Shown here: one piece after another, positions 43,583 to 55,466 of the stretch
Layout of the letters: the number at the start of each line of letters is the position of its first letter
Numbering within the stretch: the stretch's first letter is position 1
NCBI GenBank assembly: GCA_021776195.1
Contig: JAJFGK010000125.1
Location: 1 to 64,000 of the forward strand
From: Kiloniellaceae bacterium
GTDB lineage: Bacteria; Pseudomonadota; Alphaproteobacteria; Kiloniellales; Kiloniellaceae
Length of the DNA stretch: 64,000 nt
Reading direction: 5' to 3'
Notes under the pieces: generated by a model
Database searches by the model: none
What the model saw: the letters and a program-made list of their open reading frames with translations, nothing else
Told to the model about the DNA's origin: nothing
Made by a program: the position numbers and the translations under genes

Positions 43583-45904
43583 TTGGGGCGACTGGAAGAC
43601 CGGCGTTTGCTCACGGGGGCCGGGTGCTTCAGTGCGGATGTCGATCTGCCCAACCAGGTGCAGGCCGTGGTCCTGCGATCGCCCCATGCCCATGCCATCA
43701 TCGAGCGGATCGATGTCGCTCCCGCGCTGCAGGCCGATGGCGTGCTCGCCGTCTATACCAGCGACGAACTCCTGGGCGAGGGGATCAAGGCGATCGATTC
43801 CCAGACCGGAACCGATCCCTTTCGAGTTTTGAATCATGACGGCAGCGCGCCGCCGCTGGCCTCGCAGTATCCCTTGGCCATCGACCGGGTCCGCTACGTC
43901 GGCGAGCCGGTAGCGGTGATCGTCGCCGAGACTCCGACCCAGGCGCAAGACGCCGCCGAATTGGTCGAGGTCGACTACCGCGACCTGCCGGCGGTCACCG
44001 ATCTGGAGTCGGCGCTGGGCGATTCGGCGCCACGCGTTTGGCCGGCGCTGGCCGACAACCGCTCGGCCTATTTCGAACGGGGCGAGCGCGCCGCGGTCGA
44101 GGAAATCTTCCGGTCGGCGGCGCGCTGCGTGGAACTGGAGATCCTCTATCCGCGTTCGACGGCGGCTTTCATGGAACCACGGGCGGCGGTCGCCGAGGTC
44201 GAACCGGACAGCGGCCGTCTGGTGCTTCATGCCGGCTGCCAGTCGGCCCATCGGCTGCGCGACGGCCTGGCCGATATCTTCAACCTGCCCGCCGATCGCC
44301 TGCGGGTGATCGTGCCCGATGTCGGCGGTGGGTTCGGCGCGCGCATCAACGTCTATCCGGAGTACGTCGCCCTGCTGTTCGCGGCCCGCGCCCTGGGCCG
44401 ACCGGTCAAATGGGTCGGCGAACGGAGCGAGTCCTTCTTGTCCGACAGTCAAGCCCGGAGTCAACGGATCAGGGCCACGCTGGGACTGGATGCCGAGGGT
44501 CGGTTCCTTGCCATCAAGGTCGCCGCGGACTGGTGTCACGGGGCCTATCTGGCGCCGCGCGCGCTCTATGTCCTGGCCAACGCCCTGCCGCCGATGCTGT
44601 GCGGTGCCTACCGGATGAAGGCGGTTCATTTTTCGCTGCGGGGCACCTTCACCAACACGACGCCGGTCGCCTCCTACCGTGGGGTCGGCCGCGCCGAGGC
44701 CGCCTACATGATCGAACGGCTGGTCGATGAGGCAGCGCGCCAGACCGGGATCGATCCGGCCGAGCTCAGGCGGCGCAACATGATCTTGCCCGAGGAGATG
44801 CCCTGGCAGTCGCCGAGCGGCGCGCTCTATGAACCGGCCGCCTTTCCGCGCAATCTCGAGCTCGGACTCGAGGCGATCGACTGGGCCGGCTTTCCGGCCC
44901 GCCGTGACGCCGCCGCCGCGCGCGGGCGCCTGCGCGGCAGAGGCCTGGCGCTCTATGTGATGTCTGCCGGCGGGGTACCGGAGGAAAGCGCCGAACTGCT
45001 CGTCACAGCTTCGGGGCCGGGCCCGGCGGGGCCGGCGGAGTGCGAGGTCGCGGTCAGGGCCGGGACCCAGGATTTCGGGATGGGGCACCAGACCAGTTTT
45101 GCTCAGATTGTCGCCGACAGCCTGGGCGTACCACCTGCCCAGGTGCGGCTGATCTATGGCGACAGCGATGCCATTGCCCAGGGCGCCGGCGGGCACGGAT
45201 CCCGTTGCCTGCGGGTCGGCGGCAACGCTATTCGACAGGCGGCCGAGGCCGTCATCGACCAGGGCCGTGTCCTGGCGGCGGAGCTGCTGGGGGCCGCGCC
45301 GGCGGATCTGTCCTTCGAGGACGGCGCCTACCTGCTCGGCGGGACCAACCGCCACATGGCGCTCGCCGAGGTTGCTCTGGTCGCCGCGGATCGCGACCAA
45401 CCGCTGGCCGCCTCGAGGACCTACCGGGTCGAGGGGCCGAGCTATCCCAACGGCTGCCATCTTTGCGAAGTCGAGCTCGACCCCGAGACAGGGGCCCTGG
45501 AGGTTGTGGGTTTCGCGACGGTGGTCGATCCCGGCCTGGTGATCAACCCGACGATCGTCGAGGGGCAGGTGCAGGGCGGCGTGGTCCAGGGCCTGGGCGA
45601 AGCGCTGTTCGAGCAGATCGTGTTCGACCCCGAAAGCGGCCAACCGCTGGCCGGCTCCTTCCTCGACTATCCCCTGGTGCGGGCCGACGATCTGCCGATG
45701 ATCGCGACCCGTCTCAATCCTGTCGCCAACGCCGACAACCCTCTCGGGGTCAAGGGTGTCGGCGAGGCCGGCACGACGGGCTCGGCGGCGGCCCTGGTCA
45801 ATGCCGTGCGCGACGCCCTGGCCGAGAACGGCCCCGTCCGGCTCGACATGCCGCTGACCCCCGAGCGTCTGTGGCGGGCGATCAAGGCCGCGGGGGCGGC
45901 CTGA
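43583..45904 (+). CDS. Orphan molybdenum hydroxylase (xanthine dehydrogenase family) large subunit with a doubtful start
   Basis: 773 residues from TTG 43583. It has the molybdopterin-subunit plan: RLEDRRLLTGAGCFSADVDL, GGGFGARINVYPEYVALLFA, ASYRGVGRAEAAYMIERLVD (the xanthine-dehydrogenase-like, not CO-dehydrogenase AYRCSFR, active loop), GQVQGGVVQGLGEALFEQIV and KGVGEAGTTGSAAALVNAV, which keeps the catalytic Glu. In-frame codons before TTG still match the family (SSIIGQALGRLED), up to a TGA at 43544, but contain no ATG/GTG/TTG; the ribosome-like AAGGA suits a CTG at 43559 or a frameshift from GTG 43543. No FAD or 2Fe-2S subunit gene is adjacent. Substrate unknown; it may be inactive. Confidence 0.8.
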   Translation: MGRLEDRRLLTGAGCFSADVDLPNQVQAVVLRSPHAHAIIERIDVAPALQADGVLAVYTSDELLGEGIKAIDSQTGTDPFRVLNHDGSAPPLASQYPLAIDRVRYVGEPVAVIVAETPTQAQDAAELVEVDYRDLPAVTDLESALGDSAPRVWPALADNRSAYFERGERAAVEEIFRSAARCVELEILYPRSTAAFMEPRAAVAEVEPDSGRLVLHAGCQSAHRLRDGLADIFNLPADRLRVIVPDVGGGFGARINVYPEYVALLFAARALGRPVKWVGERSESFLSDSQARSQRIRATLGLDAEGRFLAIKVAADWCHGAYLAPRALYVLANALPPMLCGAYRMKAVHFSLRGTFTNTTPVASYRGVGRAEAAYMIERLVDEAARQTGIDPAELRRRNMILPEEMPWQSPSGALYEPAAFPRNLELGLEAIDWAGFPARRDAAAARGRLRGRGLALYVMSAGGVPEESAELLVTASGPGPAGPAECEVAVRAGTQDFGMGHQTSFAQIVADSLGVPPAQVRLIYGDSDAIAQGAGGHGSRCLRVGGNAIRQAAEAVIDQGRVLAAELLGAAPADLSFEDGAYLLGGTNRHMALAEVALVAADRDQPLAASRTYRVEGPSYPNGCHLCEVELDPETGALEVVGFATVVDPGLVINPTIVEGQVQGGVVQGLGEALFEQIVFDPESGQPLAGSFLDYPLVRADDLPMIATRLNPVANADNPLGVKGVGEAGTTGSAAALVNAVRDALAENGPVRLDMPLTPERLWRAIKAAGAA

Positions 45905-45972
45905 TGGTGCCGCTCATTCGGGCAAGAAAGGGCGCCGGTCGAGTCTCGACGGCGCAATCTTTCGGCGAGACT

Positions 45973-45987
45973 TTAACGTCGGTTTAA
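45973..45987. promoter_or_regulatory. Putative CtrA binding site upstream of the DUF2336 gene
   Basis: TTAACGTCGGTTTAA is a perfect TTAA-N7-TTAA box followed by CCA (TTTAACCA), 83 bp before the DUF2336 start. The second site of this kind in the window lies before the AsmA-like gene. Confidence 0.55.
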
Positions 45988-46069
45988 CCAAGTCGGCCTA
46001 GGCTGCCCAACCGGTCTGCTGCTCTGCCGACCGATCTCTTGTGAATGAGTTCCTGGGGCGACCGACAGC

Positions 46070-47041
46070 ATGGGCGAGACGCCGCCGAGCCTTTCCGAGG
46101 CAGACCTGACCTCGTTGGCGACCAATGCGTCCCCCGAAGTCCGTATCGATGTCGTAAGCAAGGTCTCGGCCCTGTTCTGTGGAGATCAACTGACGGCGTC
46201 GGAGCGACGGATCGCCGAGGATATCTTTCGCGCGCTCCTCAAGGATGAGGAGATTCGGGTCCGGGAAACCCTATCGGAGCATCTCAAGTCAGTCCTCGAC
46301 CTTCCCCATGACCTTGCCTTGGCCATGGCCCGCGACGCGCTCAGCGTTGCCCTGCCGGTGCTCCAATGCTGCGAGGTTCTGACCGATACCGACCTGATTG
46401 AGATTGTCGGTGGGCGCGATAGCTTGAAGCAGGAGGCAATCGCGGGCCGCGGCAGTGTCTCCGAGGCGGTCTCCGATGTTTTGATCGACCAAGGCAGCGA
46501 GCGCGCCGTGACGGTGCTGGCCGGCAATGAAGGGGCCCGGCTCGATGAAGGATCCCTGGGGCGGATCATCGAGAAGTATGGCGAGAGCGCCAGTGTTTCC
46601 CAGGCGGTTTGCGGGCGTGCCAGTCTACCGCCGGTGATTTTCGAGCGTATCATCGCCGCGGTGACCGACCAACTGCAGGGCAGCCTCGTCGCCCAGCTCG
46701 CGCTGCCCGAAGAGATGGTTCGCACTCTGATTTACCAGGTGCGCCGGCGTGCCGTGCTGGGTCTCTTGAAATCCGGCGTAAAAAGCGCGGCGGAGGTCGA
46801 GGCAATGGTGGACCGCCTCGAGGCGGAAGGGCGCCTGACGACCGCAATGGCCCTCGATGCCCTGGCGAATGAGAATCTTCTGTTCTTCGAAATGGCGATG
46901 GCTCGGCTCGCGAACATACCGGTCGAGAACGCCAGATCACTGCTGCACGACAAGGGCAGTCTCGGCCTGCAGTCGATCCTGAAGGCGGTGTCCGAACGAA
47001 GCGCGAAACGGACTCTGCGGCCGCACCACGTCGCGGTCTGA
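46070..47041 (+). CDS. DUF2336 domain protein
   Basis: 323 residues, helical throughout, with no signal or membrane segment. RVRETLSEHLKSVLDLPHDL is the DUF2336 hallmark, and AIAGRGSVSEAVSDVLIDQG is also typical. These HEAT-like proteins are found in alphaproteobacteria, and their role is unknown. The C-terminus (...LKAVSERSAKRTLRPHHVAV) looks shorter and less conserved than I expect, but no continuation is found in other frames. A perfect CtrA box is upstream. It converges with a GH19 gene, with 19 bp between the stops. Confidence 0.88.
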   Translation: MGETPPSLSEADLTSLATNASPEVRIDVVSKVSALFCGDQLTASERRIAEDIFRALLKDEEIRVRETLSEHLKSVLDLPHDLALAMARDALSVALPVLQCCEVLTDTDLIEIVGGRDSLKQEAIAGRGSVSEAVSDVLIDQGSERAVTVLAGNEGARLDEGSLGRIIEKYGESASVSQAVCGRASLPPVIFERIIAAVTDQLQGSLVAQLALPEEMVRTLIYQVRRRAVLGLLKSGVKSAAEVEAMVDRLEAEGRLTTAMALDALANENLLFFEMAMARLANIPVENARSLLHDKGSLGLQSILKAVSERSAKRTLRPHHVAV

Positions 47042-47060
47042 CCGGGGATAGATACCCTTC

Positions 47061-47930
47061 TCAGGAGGGCAGCGGCTCCAGGGCCTTCCAGGTGTTGTGA
47101 CCGACGACCCCGTCCGGCGAGAGACCGGCCGCCGATTGAAAGGCCTTGACCGCAGCCGTTGTCTTGCCGCCGAAATCGCCGTCGATCGCGCCTGGCGAAA
47201 AGCCCTTGGCCGCCAGCGCCCGCTGCAGCAGTTCGACCGCCGCGCCTTCGTCGCCGCTTCCCAACTTTCCGCGTGCCGCGGTTCCCGCCAAGGCGGACTG
47301 CGCGCGTGCCGTGCGGTGGCGCCGGTCTGCGAGACCGTGAAGTCCCCCGTTCACGATCCTCGTCACGGCCTCGACATTGTCTTCGTCGGCCCACTGAAAG
47401 GCCGTCTTGCCCGCCCGTTTGCGGGTCGCCAGGTAACTGGCCGCGATCAGCCAGGCGGTGGCCGGCTCCGCGGCCGGTTCGGGGTCGGACTCGAGATCGA
47501 GGCCGATACGCCGCCCTGCGGCGCGGTAGTTCGACCGCCCCGTGAGTTGCAGGTAGCCGCGGCCGCGAAAACGAAACCCGTCGCCCGAGCGCGGCCCACC
47601 GTTACCCATGCGGTTGGCATAGACATGGTTGGCCAGCTTCTGGGAATTGCGGGTGAACTGCGCCGCATGGGCCCGGTCGCGAAAGTGGCGCCCGAAGATC
47701 TGTAGCAGGCGATCGGCGGAAGAGTAGAACAGCGACTCCGATGTCCGGGTAAAGCGCAGCGATTCGTGGGCGCACTGGCCGATCAGATGGGCGACGCGCA
47801 GGTCACTGTCGAACGCACCGAGGCCGGCCATTGCCGCGCGCACCTGGACCAACCCCTCGATGGCCACCTTCGGCGCGTCATGCGCCGCCGCGCGAACCGC
47901 CGATTTTAGAACAGGGGTCGTCAAGGTCAT
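47061..47930 (-). CDS. GH19-family endolysin/chitinase-like enzyme with C-terminal peptidoglycan-binding domain
   Basis: 289 residues. The catalytic domain (about 15-205) has the GH19 features IGQCAHESLRFTRTSESLFY (the Glu is the likely acid), NRMGNGGPRSGDGFRFRGRG and YLQLTGRSNY. A PG_binding_1 domain follows (about 225-285): VELLQRALAAKGFSPGAIDG, then FGGKTTAAVKAFQSAAGLS. No signal peptide is visible, as in phage endolysins that need a holin. No other phage gene is near. ATG 47930 follows GGGAGG at 6 nt. Confidence 0.9.
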   Translation of the reverse strand: MTLTTPVLKSAVRAAAHDAPKVAIEGLVQVRAAMAGLGAFDSDLRVAHLIGQCAHESLRFTRTSESLFYSSADRLLQIFGRHFRDRAHAAQFTRNSQKLANHVYANRMGNGGPRSGDGFRFRGRGYLQLTGRSNYRAAGRRIGLDLESDPEPAAEPATAWLIAASYLATRKRAGKTAFQWADEDNVEAVTRIVNGGLHGLADRRHRTARAQSALAGTAARGKLGSGDEGAAVELLQRALAAKGFSPGAIDGDFGGKTTAAVKAFQSAAGLSPDGVVGHNTWKALEPLPS

Positions 47931-48050
47931 CGCAGCCTCCCATGTAGGGCCCACACCGATGAGGCGAATGGGCGCTGGATATTTCGCCCTACGGGCAGGC
48001 TACCACGCCGCGCGGGGATTGCCAAAGCGAGCACCGGACCGAGGTCCGTT

Positions 48051-49436
48051 TCAGCAGGCCACCACGTTGACCGCGAGGCCGCCCTGGGAGGTCTCCTTAT
48101 ATTTGGCCTGCATGTCGAAGCCGGTCTGGCGCATGGTCTCGATCACCTTGTCGAGCGGCACCTTGTGGCTGCCGTCGCCCCGCAGGGCGAGCCGCGAGGC
48201 ATTGATTGCCTTGATCGCGCCCATGGTGTTGCGTTCGATGCAGGGGATCTGCACCAGCCCGCCGATCGGATCGCAGGTCAGGCCGAGATTGTGCTCCATG
48301 CCGATCTCCGCCGCGTTTTCGGTCTGCGCGTTGGTTCCGCCCAGCGCCGCCGTCAGGCCGCCGGCCGCCATCGAGCAGGCGACCCCGACTTCGCCCTGGC
48401 AACCGACTTCGGCGGCCGAAATGGAGGCGTTCTTTTTGTAGAGCATGCCGATCGCCGCCGCCGTGGCCAGCAAGGTGCAGATGCCCTGCCGGGTGGCGTT
48501 TGGCACGAAGCGGTCGTAGTAGGCCACCACCGCGGGGATAACCCCGGCGGCGCCATTGGTAGGCGCCGTGACGACCCGGGCCCCGGCGGCATTTTCCTCG
48601 TTGACCGCCAGGGCGTAGAGGCTGACCCAGTCCATCACCGTCAAGGGGTCGCGCAGGGCCGCCTCCGGGCTGGTGGTGAGGGTCCGGTAAAGCTCCGGCG
48701 CGCGGCGCGGCACGGTCAGGCCGCCCGGCAGGACGCCTTCGGTGCGGCAGCCGCGCTCGATGCAGGTGTTCATCGCCTCCCAGATTTTGTGGATACCCGC
48801 TTCGGTTTCTTCGTCGCTGCGCCAGGCCCGTTCGTTGTGCAGCACCATCTCGGCGATGGAAAGGCCGCTCTCCGAGCCGAGCGCCAGGAGCTCCTCGGCG
48901 GTCTCGAAGGGGTAGGCCAGCTTGACGTTCGAGCCGAACTCGTCATCGGTGCGCCGGAACTGCTCTTCGCTCAGCACAAAGCCGCCGCCGACCGAGTAGT
49001 AGACTTCCTCGAGCAGGGTCGAGCTGTCGGCCCGCCGTGCGACGAAGCGCATTCCGTTGGGGTGCTCAGGGAGCGACTCCAGGAAGTGGAAGACCAGGTG
49101 CGTCTCGGCGACGAAGGCCACGGTCTTGCGGGCGCCGAGGTCGAGGCAGCCGCTGGTCTCGATGTGGTCCAGCAGGCCGTCGATCAAATCGGGATCGACC
49201 TTGTCGGGGGTCTCGCCGTGCAGCCCCAGGATCACCGCGCGGTCGGTCGCGTGCCCCTTGCCGGTCAGCGCCAGCGACCCGTAGAGGTGCGCCTCGACCC
49301 CCTCGACAGCGTCCAGGAGACCCCGGCTCTCGAGGTTCAGGAGAAAACGGTTGGCCGCCACCATGGGCCCGACCGTGTGCGAACTCGAAGGTCCGATGCC
49401 GACCTTGTAGAGATCGAAGAGGCTGAGAGATGACAT
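48051..49436 (-). CDS. sdaA: L-serine ammonia-lyase (one-chain type)
   Basis: 461 residues. The enzyme deaminates L-serine to pyruvate with a [4Fe-4S] cluster. The N-terminal domain begins [20 protein letters not shown] (a conserved substrate/regulatory loop). Cluster cysteines are expected in [17 protein letters not shown] and [19 protein letters not shown], and the chain ends VNVVAC, where the C-terminal Cys plugs the cluster in known structures. ATG 49436. The glycine cleavage genes begin 270 bp away in the opposite direction, so serine/glycine use may be linked. Confidence 0.95.
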   Translation of the reverse strand: MSSLSLFDLYKVGIGPSSSHTVGPMVAANRFLLNLESRGLLDAVEGVEAHLYGSLALTGKGHATDRAVILGLHGETPDKVDPDLIDGLLDHIETSGCLDLGARKTVAFVAETHLVFHFLESLPEHPNGMRFVARRADSSTLLEEVYYSVGGGFVLSEEQFRRTDDEFGSNVKLAYPFETAEELLALGSESGLSIAEMVLHNERAWRSDEETEAGIHKIWEAMNTCIERGCRTEGVLPGGLTVPRRAPELYRTLTTSPEAALRDPLTVMDWVSLYALAVNEENAAGARVVTAPTNGAAGVIPAVVAYYDRFVPNATRQGICTLLATAAAIGMLYKKNASISAAEVGCQGEVGVACSMAAGGLTAALGGTNAQTENAAEIGMEHNLGLTCDPIGGLVQIPCIERNTMGAIKAINASRLALRGDGSHKVPLDKVIETMRQTGFDMQAKYKETSQGGLAVNVVAC

Positions 49437-49705
49437 TGCGAGTTCCTCTGCCCGGGGTGGAAAGGACCGAACCCGACTGGGGGCAGCTAGCGCACGTTAG
49501 GCAGTCCGGCGGACCGGGGCTCACTTCGTTCGCGCCGTCAACTTGCCGATTGCCGACATTCCAGGCCGCGTCAGCCGGTGACGGAAGATCAAACCTGCTT
49601 GAAGGCCGATGGTAGACCCGGCTGCGGGCTTGCGTCGAGTGCCGCGCATGGGGAGAATTGATTCAGATCCAGACCATGCGACGACCAGAAGGGGATTGAT
49701 CTCAG
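49437..49705. promoter_or_regulatory. Intergenic region between sdaA and gcvT
   Basis: 269 bp between divergent genes. I looked for a glycine riboswitch before gcvT and do not see its conserved core. Both promoters should lie here, but I cannot assign them. The ribosome site of gcvT is GAAGGGG, 13 nt before the ATG. Confidence 0.4.
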
Positions 49706-50824
49706 ATGGGTGATCTCAGCGCGCAGGAGCCCGCGATCAAGACGCCGCTTTTCGACTTCCACCAGGCCCAGGGCGGCAAGGTCGTCGCCTTCGCCGGCTT
49801 TCAATTGCCGATTCAGTACAAGACCGGAATCAAGGGCGAGCACCTTCACACCCGCGCGGCGGCCGGCCTCTTCGATGTCTCGCACATGGGCCAGTTCCTG
49901 GTGACCGGGGCCGACCGCGTCGCCGCGCTGGAGACTTTGATGCCGGCTGATATCGCCTCCTTGGAGCCGGGCCAGCAGCGCTATTCCTTCCTGACCAACG
50001 AAGCCGGCGGCATTCTCGATGATCTGATGGTGACCAACGCCGGAGAGACCCTTCGGGTGGTGGTCAACGCGGCCTGCAAGGACGCCGACCTGAAGGTCAT
50101 GCAAGCGGGTTTGACCGGCGATGCCGCGGTCGAAGTCCTGCCGGATCTCGCGCTGGTCGCGTTGCAGGGCCCCAAGGCCGCGGCGGTGCTGTCCCGCTTC
50201 GACCCGGCGGCGGCGGCTATGGCCTTCATGACCGGGCGCGAGTTGAACCTGGATGGCGTCGCCGCCTGGGTCAGCCGGTCGGGCTACACCGGCGAGGACG
50301 GCTACGAGATTTCACTTCCGGCTGGCGCCGTCACCGGCTTTTGCGAGAAACTCGTGGCGATGGAGGAGGTCGAGGCGATCGGGCTTGGCGCGCGGGACTC
50401 GCTGCGCCTGGAGGCAGGCCTGTGCCTCTATGGCCACGATATCGACGATACCACGACCCCGGGCGAGGCGGCTTTGACCTGGGCCATCGGTAAGCGACGC
50501 CGGGCCGAGGGCGGTTATCCTGGGGCGTCGGTTGTCACCCGCCAGCTGGCGGAAGGCGCGGCGCGCAAGCGCGTCGGTCTGCGCCCGGAAGGGCGGATGC
50601 CAGTGCGCGAGGGCGCCGCACTGCAGGATGAGAACGGCCGCCAGATCGGCCAGATTACCAGTGGTGGCTTCGGGCCCAGCATCGACGGGCCGGTGGCGAT
50701 GGGATATCTTGCGATTGATCTGGCCAAGGTCGGACAGCGGGTTACTGCGTTGGTACGAGGCAAGGAAGTGCCATGCGAGGTGGTGAAACTGCCTTTCGTC
50801 CCGCATTCCTTTTATCGCGGTTGA
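49706..50824 (+). CDS. gcvT: Glycine cleavage system T protein (aminomethyltransferase)
   Basis: 372 residues. GcvT transfers the aminomethyl carbon from the H protein to tetrahydrofolate and releases ammonia. The signatures are AGLFDVSHMGQFLVTG (substrate/folate site with Asp), YSFLTNEAGGILDDLMVT, SRSGYTGEDGYEISLP and RDSLRLEAGLCLYGHDID. The C-terminal barrel domain follows. It is the first gene of gcvT-gcvH-gcvP, with 18 bp to gcvH. Confidence 0.96.
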   Translation: MGDLSAQEPAIKTPLFDFHQAQGGKVVAFAGFQLPIQYKTGIKGEHLHTRAAAGLFDVSHMGQFLVTGADRVAALETLMPADIASLEPGQQRYSFLTNEAGGILDDLMVTNAGETLRVVVNAACKDADLKVMQAGLTGDAAVEVLPDLALVALQGPKAAAVLSRFDPAAAAMAFMTGRELNLDGVAAWVSRSGYTGEDGYEISLPAGAVTGFCEKLVAMEEVEAIGLGARDSLRLEAGLCLYGHDIDDTTTPGEAALTWAIGKRRRAEGGYPGASVVTRQLAEGAARKRVGLRPEGRMPVREGAALQDENGRQIGQITSGGFGPSIDGPVAMGYLAIDLAKVGQRVTALVRGKEVPCEVVKLPFVPHSFYRG

Positions 50825-50842
50825 GACTCAACAGGGGGAATC

Positions 50843-51217
50843 ATGGCCATAAAATACAGTGAAGATCACGAATGGATTCTGGTCGAGGACGGTGTCGCGA
50901 TGATCGGGATCACCGATCACGCCCAAGAACAGCTGGGCGATATCGTCTTTGTCGAACTGCCGGAAGTCGGCAAGGAACTGACCAAGGGCGATGACGCGGC
51001 CGTGGTCGAGTCGGTCAAGGCCGCCAGCGAGGTGTACGCGCCTCTCAGCGGCGTGGTGACAGAGGTCAACGAGGCGCTGCCTGATGATCCCTCCCTGGTC
51101 AACAGCTCGCCGCAGGAGGACGGATGGTTCTACAAGATGACCGTGGGCGACGCCGCTGAGCTGGACGAACTGATGGACGAAGCGGCCTATGAGACGCTGG
51201 TCGCCGCGGAAGATTGA
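50843..51217 (+). CDS. gcvH: Glycine cleavage system H protein
   Basis: 124 residues. It is the lipoyl carrier that shuttles the aminomethyl group between P, T and L proteins. The lipoylated Lys is in [39 protein letters not shown] and [12 protein letters not shown] complete the fold. An AGGGGGA ribosome site precedes ATG 50843. It sits between gcvT and gcvP; gcvP follows after 88 bp. Confidence 0.97.
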   Translation: MAIKYSEDHEWILVEDGVAMIGITDHAQEQLGDIVFVELPEVGKELTKGDDAAVVESVKAASEVYAPLSGVVTEVNEALPDDPSLVNSSPQEDGWFYKMTVGDAAELDELMDEAAYETLVAAED

Positions 51218-51305
51218 CCGCGGGTGTTGCCGCGGCAGCGCGGTCGTTGAAAATCGGACCGGCGCCATTTTGGCGCAATGATCCGCTAATGGAAGAAGGC
51301 GCCAG

Positions 51306-54215
<2,910 letters not shown>

Positions 54216-54282
54216 GGACGGCACGCGTTCAAAGGCTCTGGGGAGCCAACCGAACGGAGGTTGTGTCATCGAACTCCACGTC

Positions 54283-55128
54283 GTGGCCATGGTGCTGGTG
54301 GCCGCCGCGCTCCACGCCGGCTGGAATGCGGTGCTCAAGATCCAAGGGGACCGCCTTGTCGTTCAAGCGCTGATGGTTGGCTGTGCCGGCCTGATCGCCC
54401 TGCCGTTCCTGCCCTTCCTCCCGCTGCCCGCGCCGGAGTCCTGGCCCTACCTCGCGGTCACGCTGGTGGTTCACACCGGCTATCAGCTCTTTCTGGTCGC
54501 CGCCTACCGCCAGGGCGACCTCTCCTACGTCTACCCCATCGCGCGAGGATCGGCGCCGTTGCTGGTCGCCCTGGTGTCGGTGGTTTTTCTGGGGGAGATC
54601 CTGGCGCCCCGGGAACTGCTCGGCGTGCTGATCATCGGGCTGGCCATCATGAGCCTGGCCTTCACCCGGCGTGCCAATCCTGCCGGGACGGCTCCCCTGG
54701 GCGACCGGCGATCCGTCCTCTTTGCCCTGGGCACCGGCCTCTTTATCGCCGCCTATACTCTGGTCGACGGGCTCGGCGCGCGGGCCTCGGGTTCGCCGCA
54801 CGCCTACATTCTCTGGTATTTCGCCCTCGACCTGTTGGTGCTGCCCCCTTTGGTCCTGGCGCTGCGGCGGCGGGCCGCGTTCGATCTGACCCGGCGCTAC
54901 TGGCGCCAGGGCCTGGCCGGCGGGGCCATGTCGCTGGCCGCCTATTGGCTGGTGGTTTGGGCCATGACTCTGGCGCCGCTGGCCTCGGTTGCGGCTCTGC
55001 GCGAAACCTCGATGATCTTCGCCATCGCTTTTGGCGTCATCGTGCTGCGCGAACCGCTGAGCCTTTGGCGGCTCGCGGCCAGTTTCCTATCCCTGGTCGG
55101 GGTCCTGTTGGTCAAGACCGCCCGTTAG
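54283..55128 (+). CDS. EamA family transporter (start uncertain)
   Basis: About 281 residues with ten hydrophobic helices in two EamA repeats (ALHAGWNAVLKIQGDRL opens the first; YVYPIARGSAPLLVALVSVV and SVAALRETSMIFAIAFGVIV mark the repeat ends). Such permeases move metabolites; the substrate is unknown. The strongest ribosome site, CGGAGG (54255-54260), is 7 nt before an in-frame ATC (54268), not an ordinary start; GTG 54283 and ATG 54289 are the first ordinary ones and would leave a rather short first helix. ATC may really be used, or a base may have changed. Confidence 0.85.
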   Translation: MAMVLVAAALHAGWNAVLKIQGDRLVVQALMVGCAGLIALPFLPFLPLPAPESWPYLAVTLVVHTGYQLFLVAAYRQGDLSYVYPIARGSAPLLVALVSVVFLGEILAPRELLGVLIIGLAIMSLAFTRRANPAGTAPLGDRRSVLFALGTGLFIAAYTLVDGLGARASGSPHAYILWYFALDLLVLPPLVLALRRRAAFDLTRRYWRQGLAGGAMSLAAYWLVVWAMTLAPLASVAALRETSMIFAIAFGVIVLREPLSLWRLAASFLSLVGVLLVKTAR

Positions 55129-55145
55129 AAGGCCAACGCGACCGC

Positions 55146-55397
55146 CTAGTGCTCGACCCCGAGGATATCCAGTGCTTCGTGAAGCTTCTCGATCGCCCCG
55201 GCGTGGTCGCCGGCGTTGTGCTGGGACTCGCCGGCGTCGCGCAGCTCCTTCACATGGGCTAACTGTGCCGCATCCAGGCCGTGCTCCGCGGCCAGCGCCG
55301 CGTCGATCTTGGCCACATCCAAGGGGCAGTGAGCAGCGAAGGCGGGGCCGGCCAGCAGGGCCAGAACCGCGGCAACGGACAGTGTGCGTTTGATCAT
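55146..55397 (-). CDS. Small secreted hypothetical protein
   Basis: 83 residues. A clear signal peptide (KRTLSVAAVLALLAGPAFA, cleavage after AFA) leads to a mature, helical roughly 61-residue protein with His-rich spots (HCPLDVAKIDAAL, HVKELRDAGESQHNAGDHAG, LHEALDILGVEH). The single mature Cys, with Ala-Glu-His content, could bind a metal, which is only a guess. It is presumably periplasmic. It converges with the EamA gene, with 17 bp between the stops. Confidence 0.7.
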   Translation of the reverse strand: MIKRTLSVAAVLALLAGPAFAAHCPLDVAKIDAALAAEHGLDAAQLAHVKELRDAGESQHNAGDHAGAIEKLHEALDILGVEH

Positions 55398-55466
55398 CTT
55401 GGCCTCCCTTTGATGATGCTTGATCGCTTAGTTTACGCCGGACGGCCGGCCTTGGGAAGAGGGGCG

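Noticed and set aside
42965..45643. Open frame of 892 codons on the minus strand
   Set aside because: It is the antisense shadow of the molybdenum hydroxylase and lipoprotein genes; the translation is low in hydrophobic order and matches no family, while the plus-strand reading has clear motifs.
46985..47041. Frameshift at the end of the DUF2336 gene
   Set aside because: The C-terminus looks short, but neither other frame continues with a sequence of the family, so a real shorter end is as likely.
49437..49705. Glycine riboswitch before gcvT
   Set aside because: The conserved aptamer core was not seen in this gap; a covariance-model search would decide.
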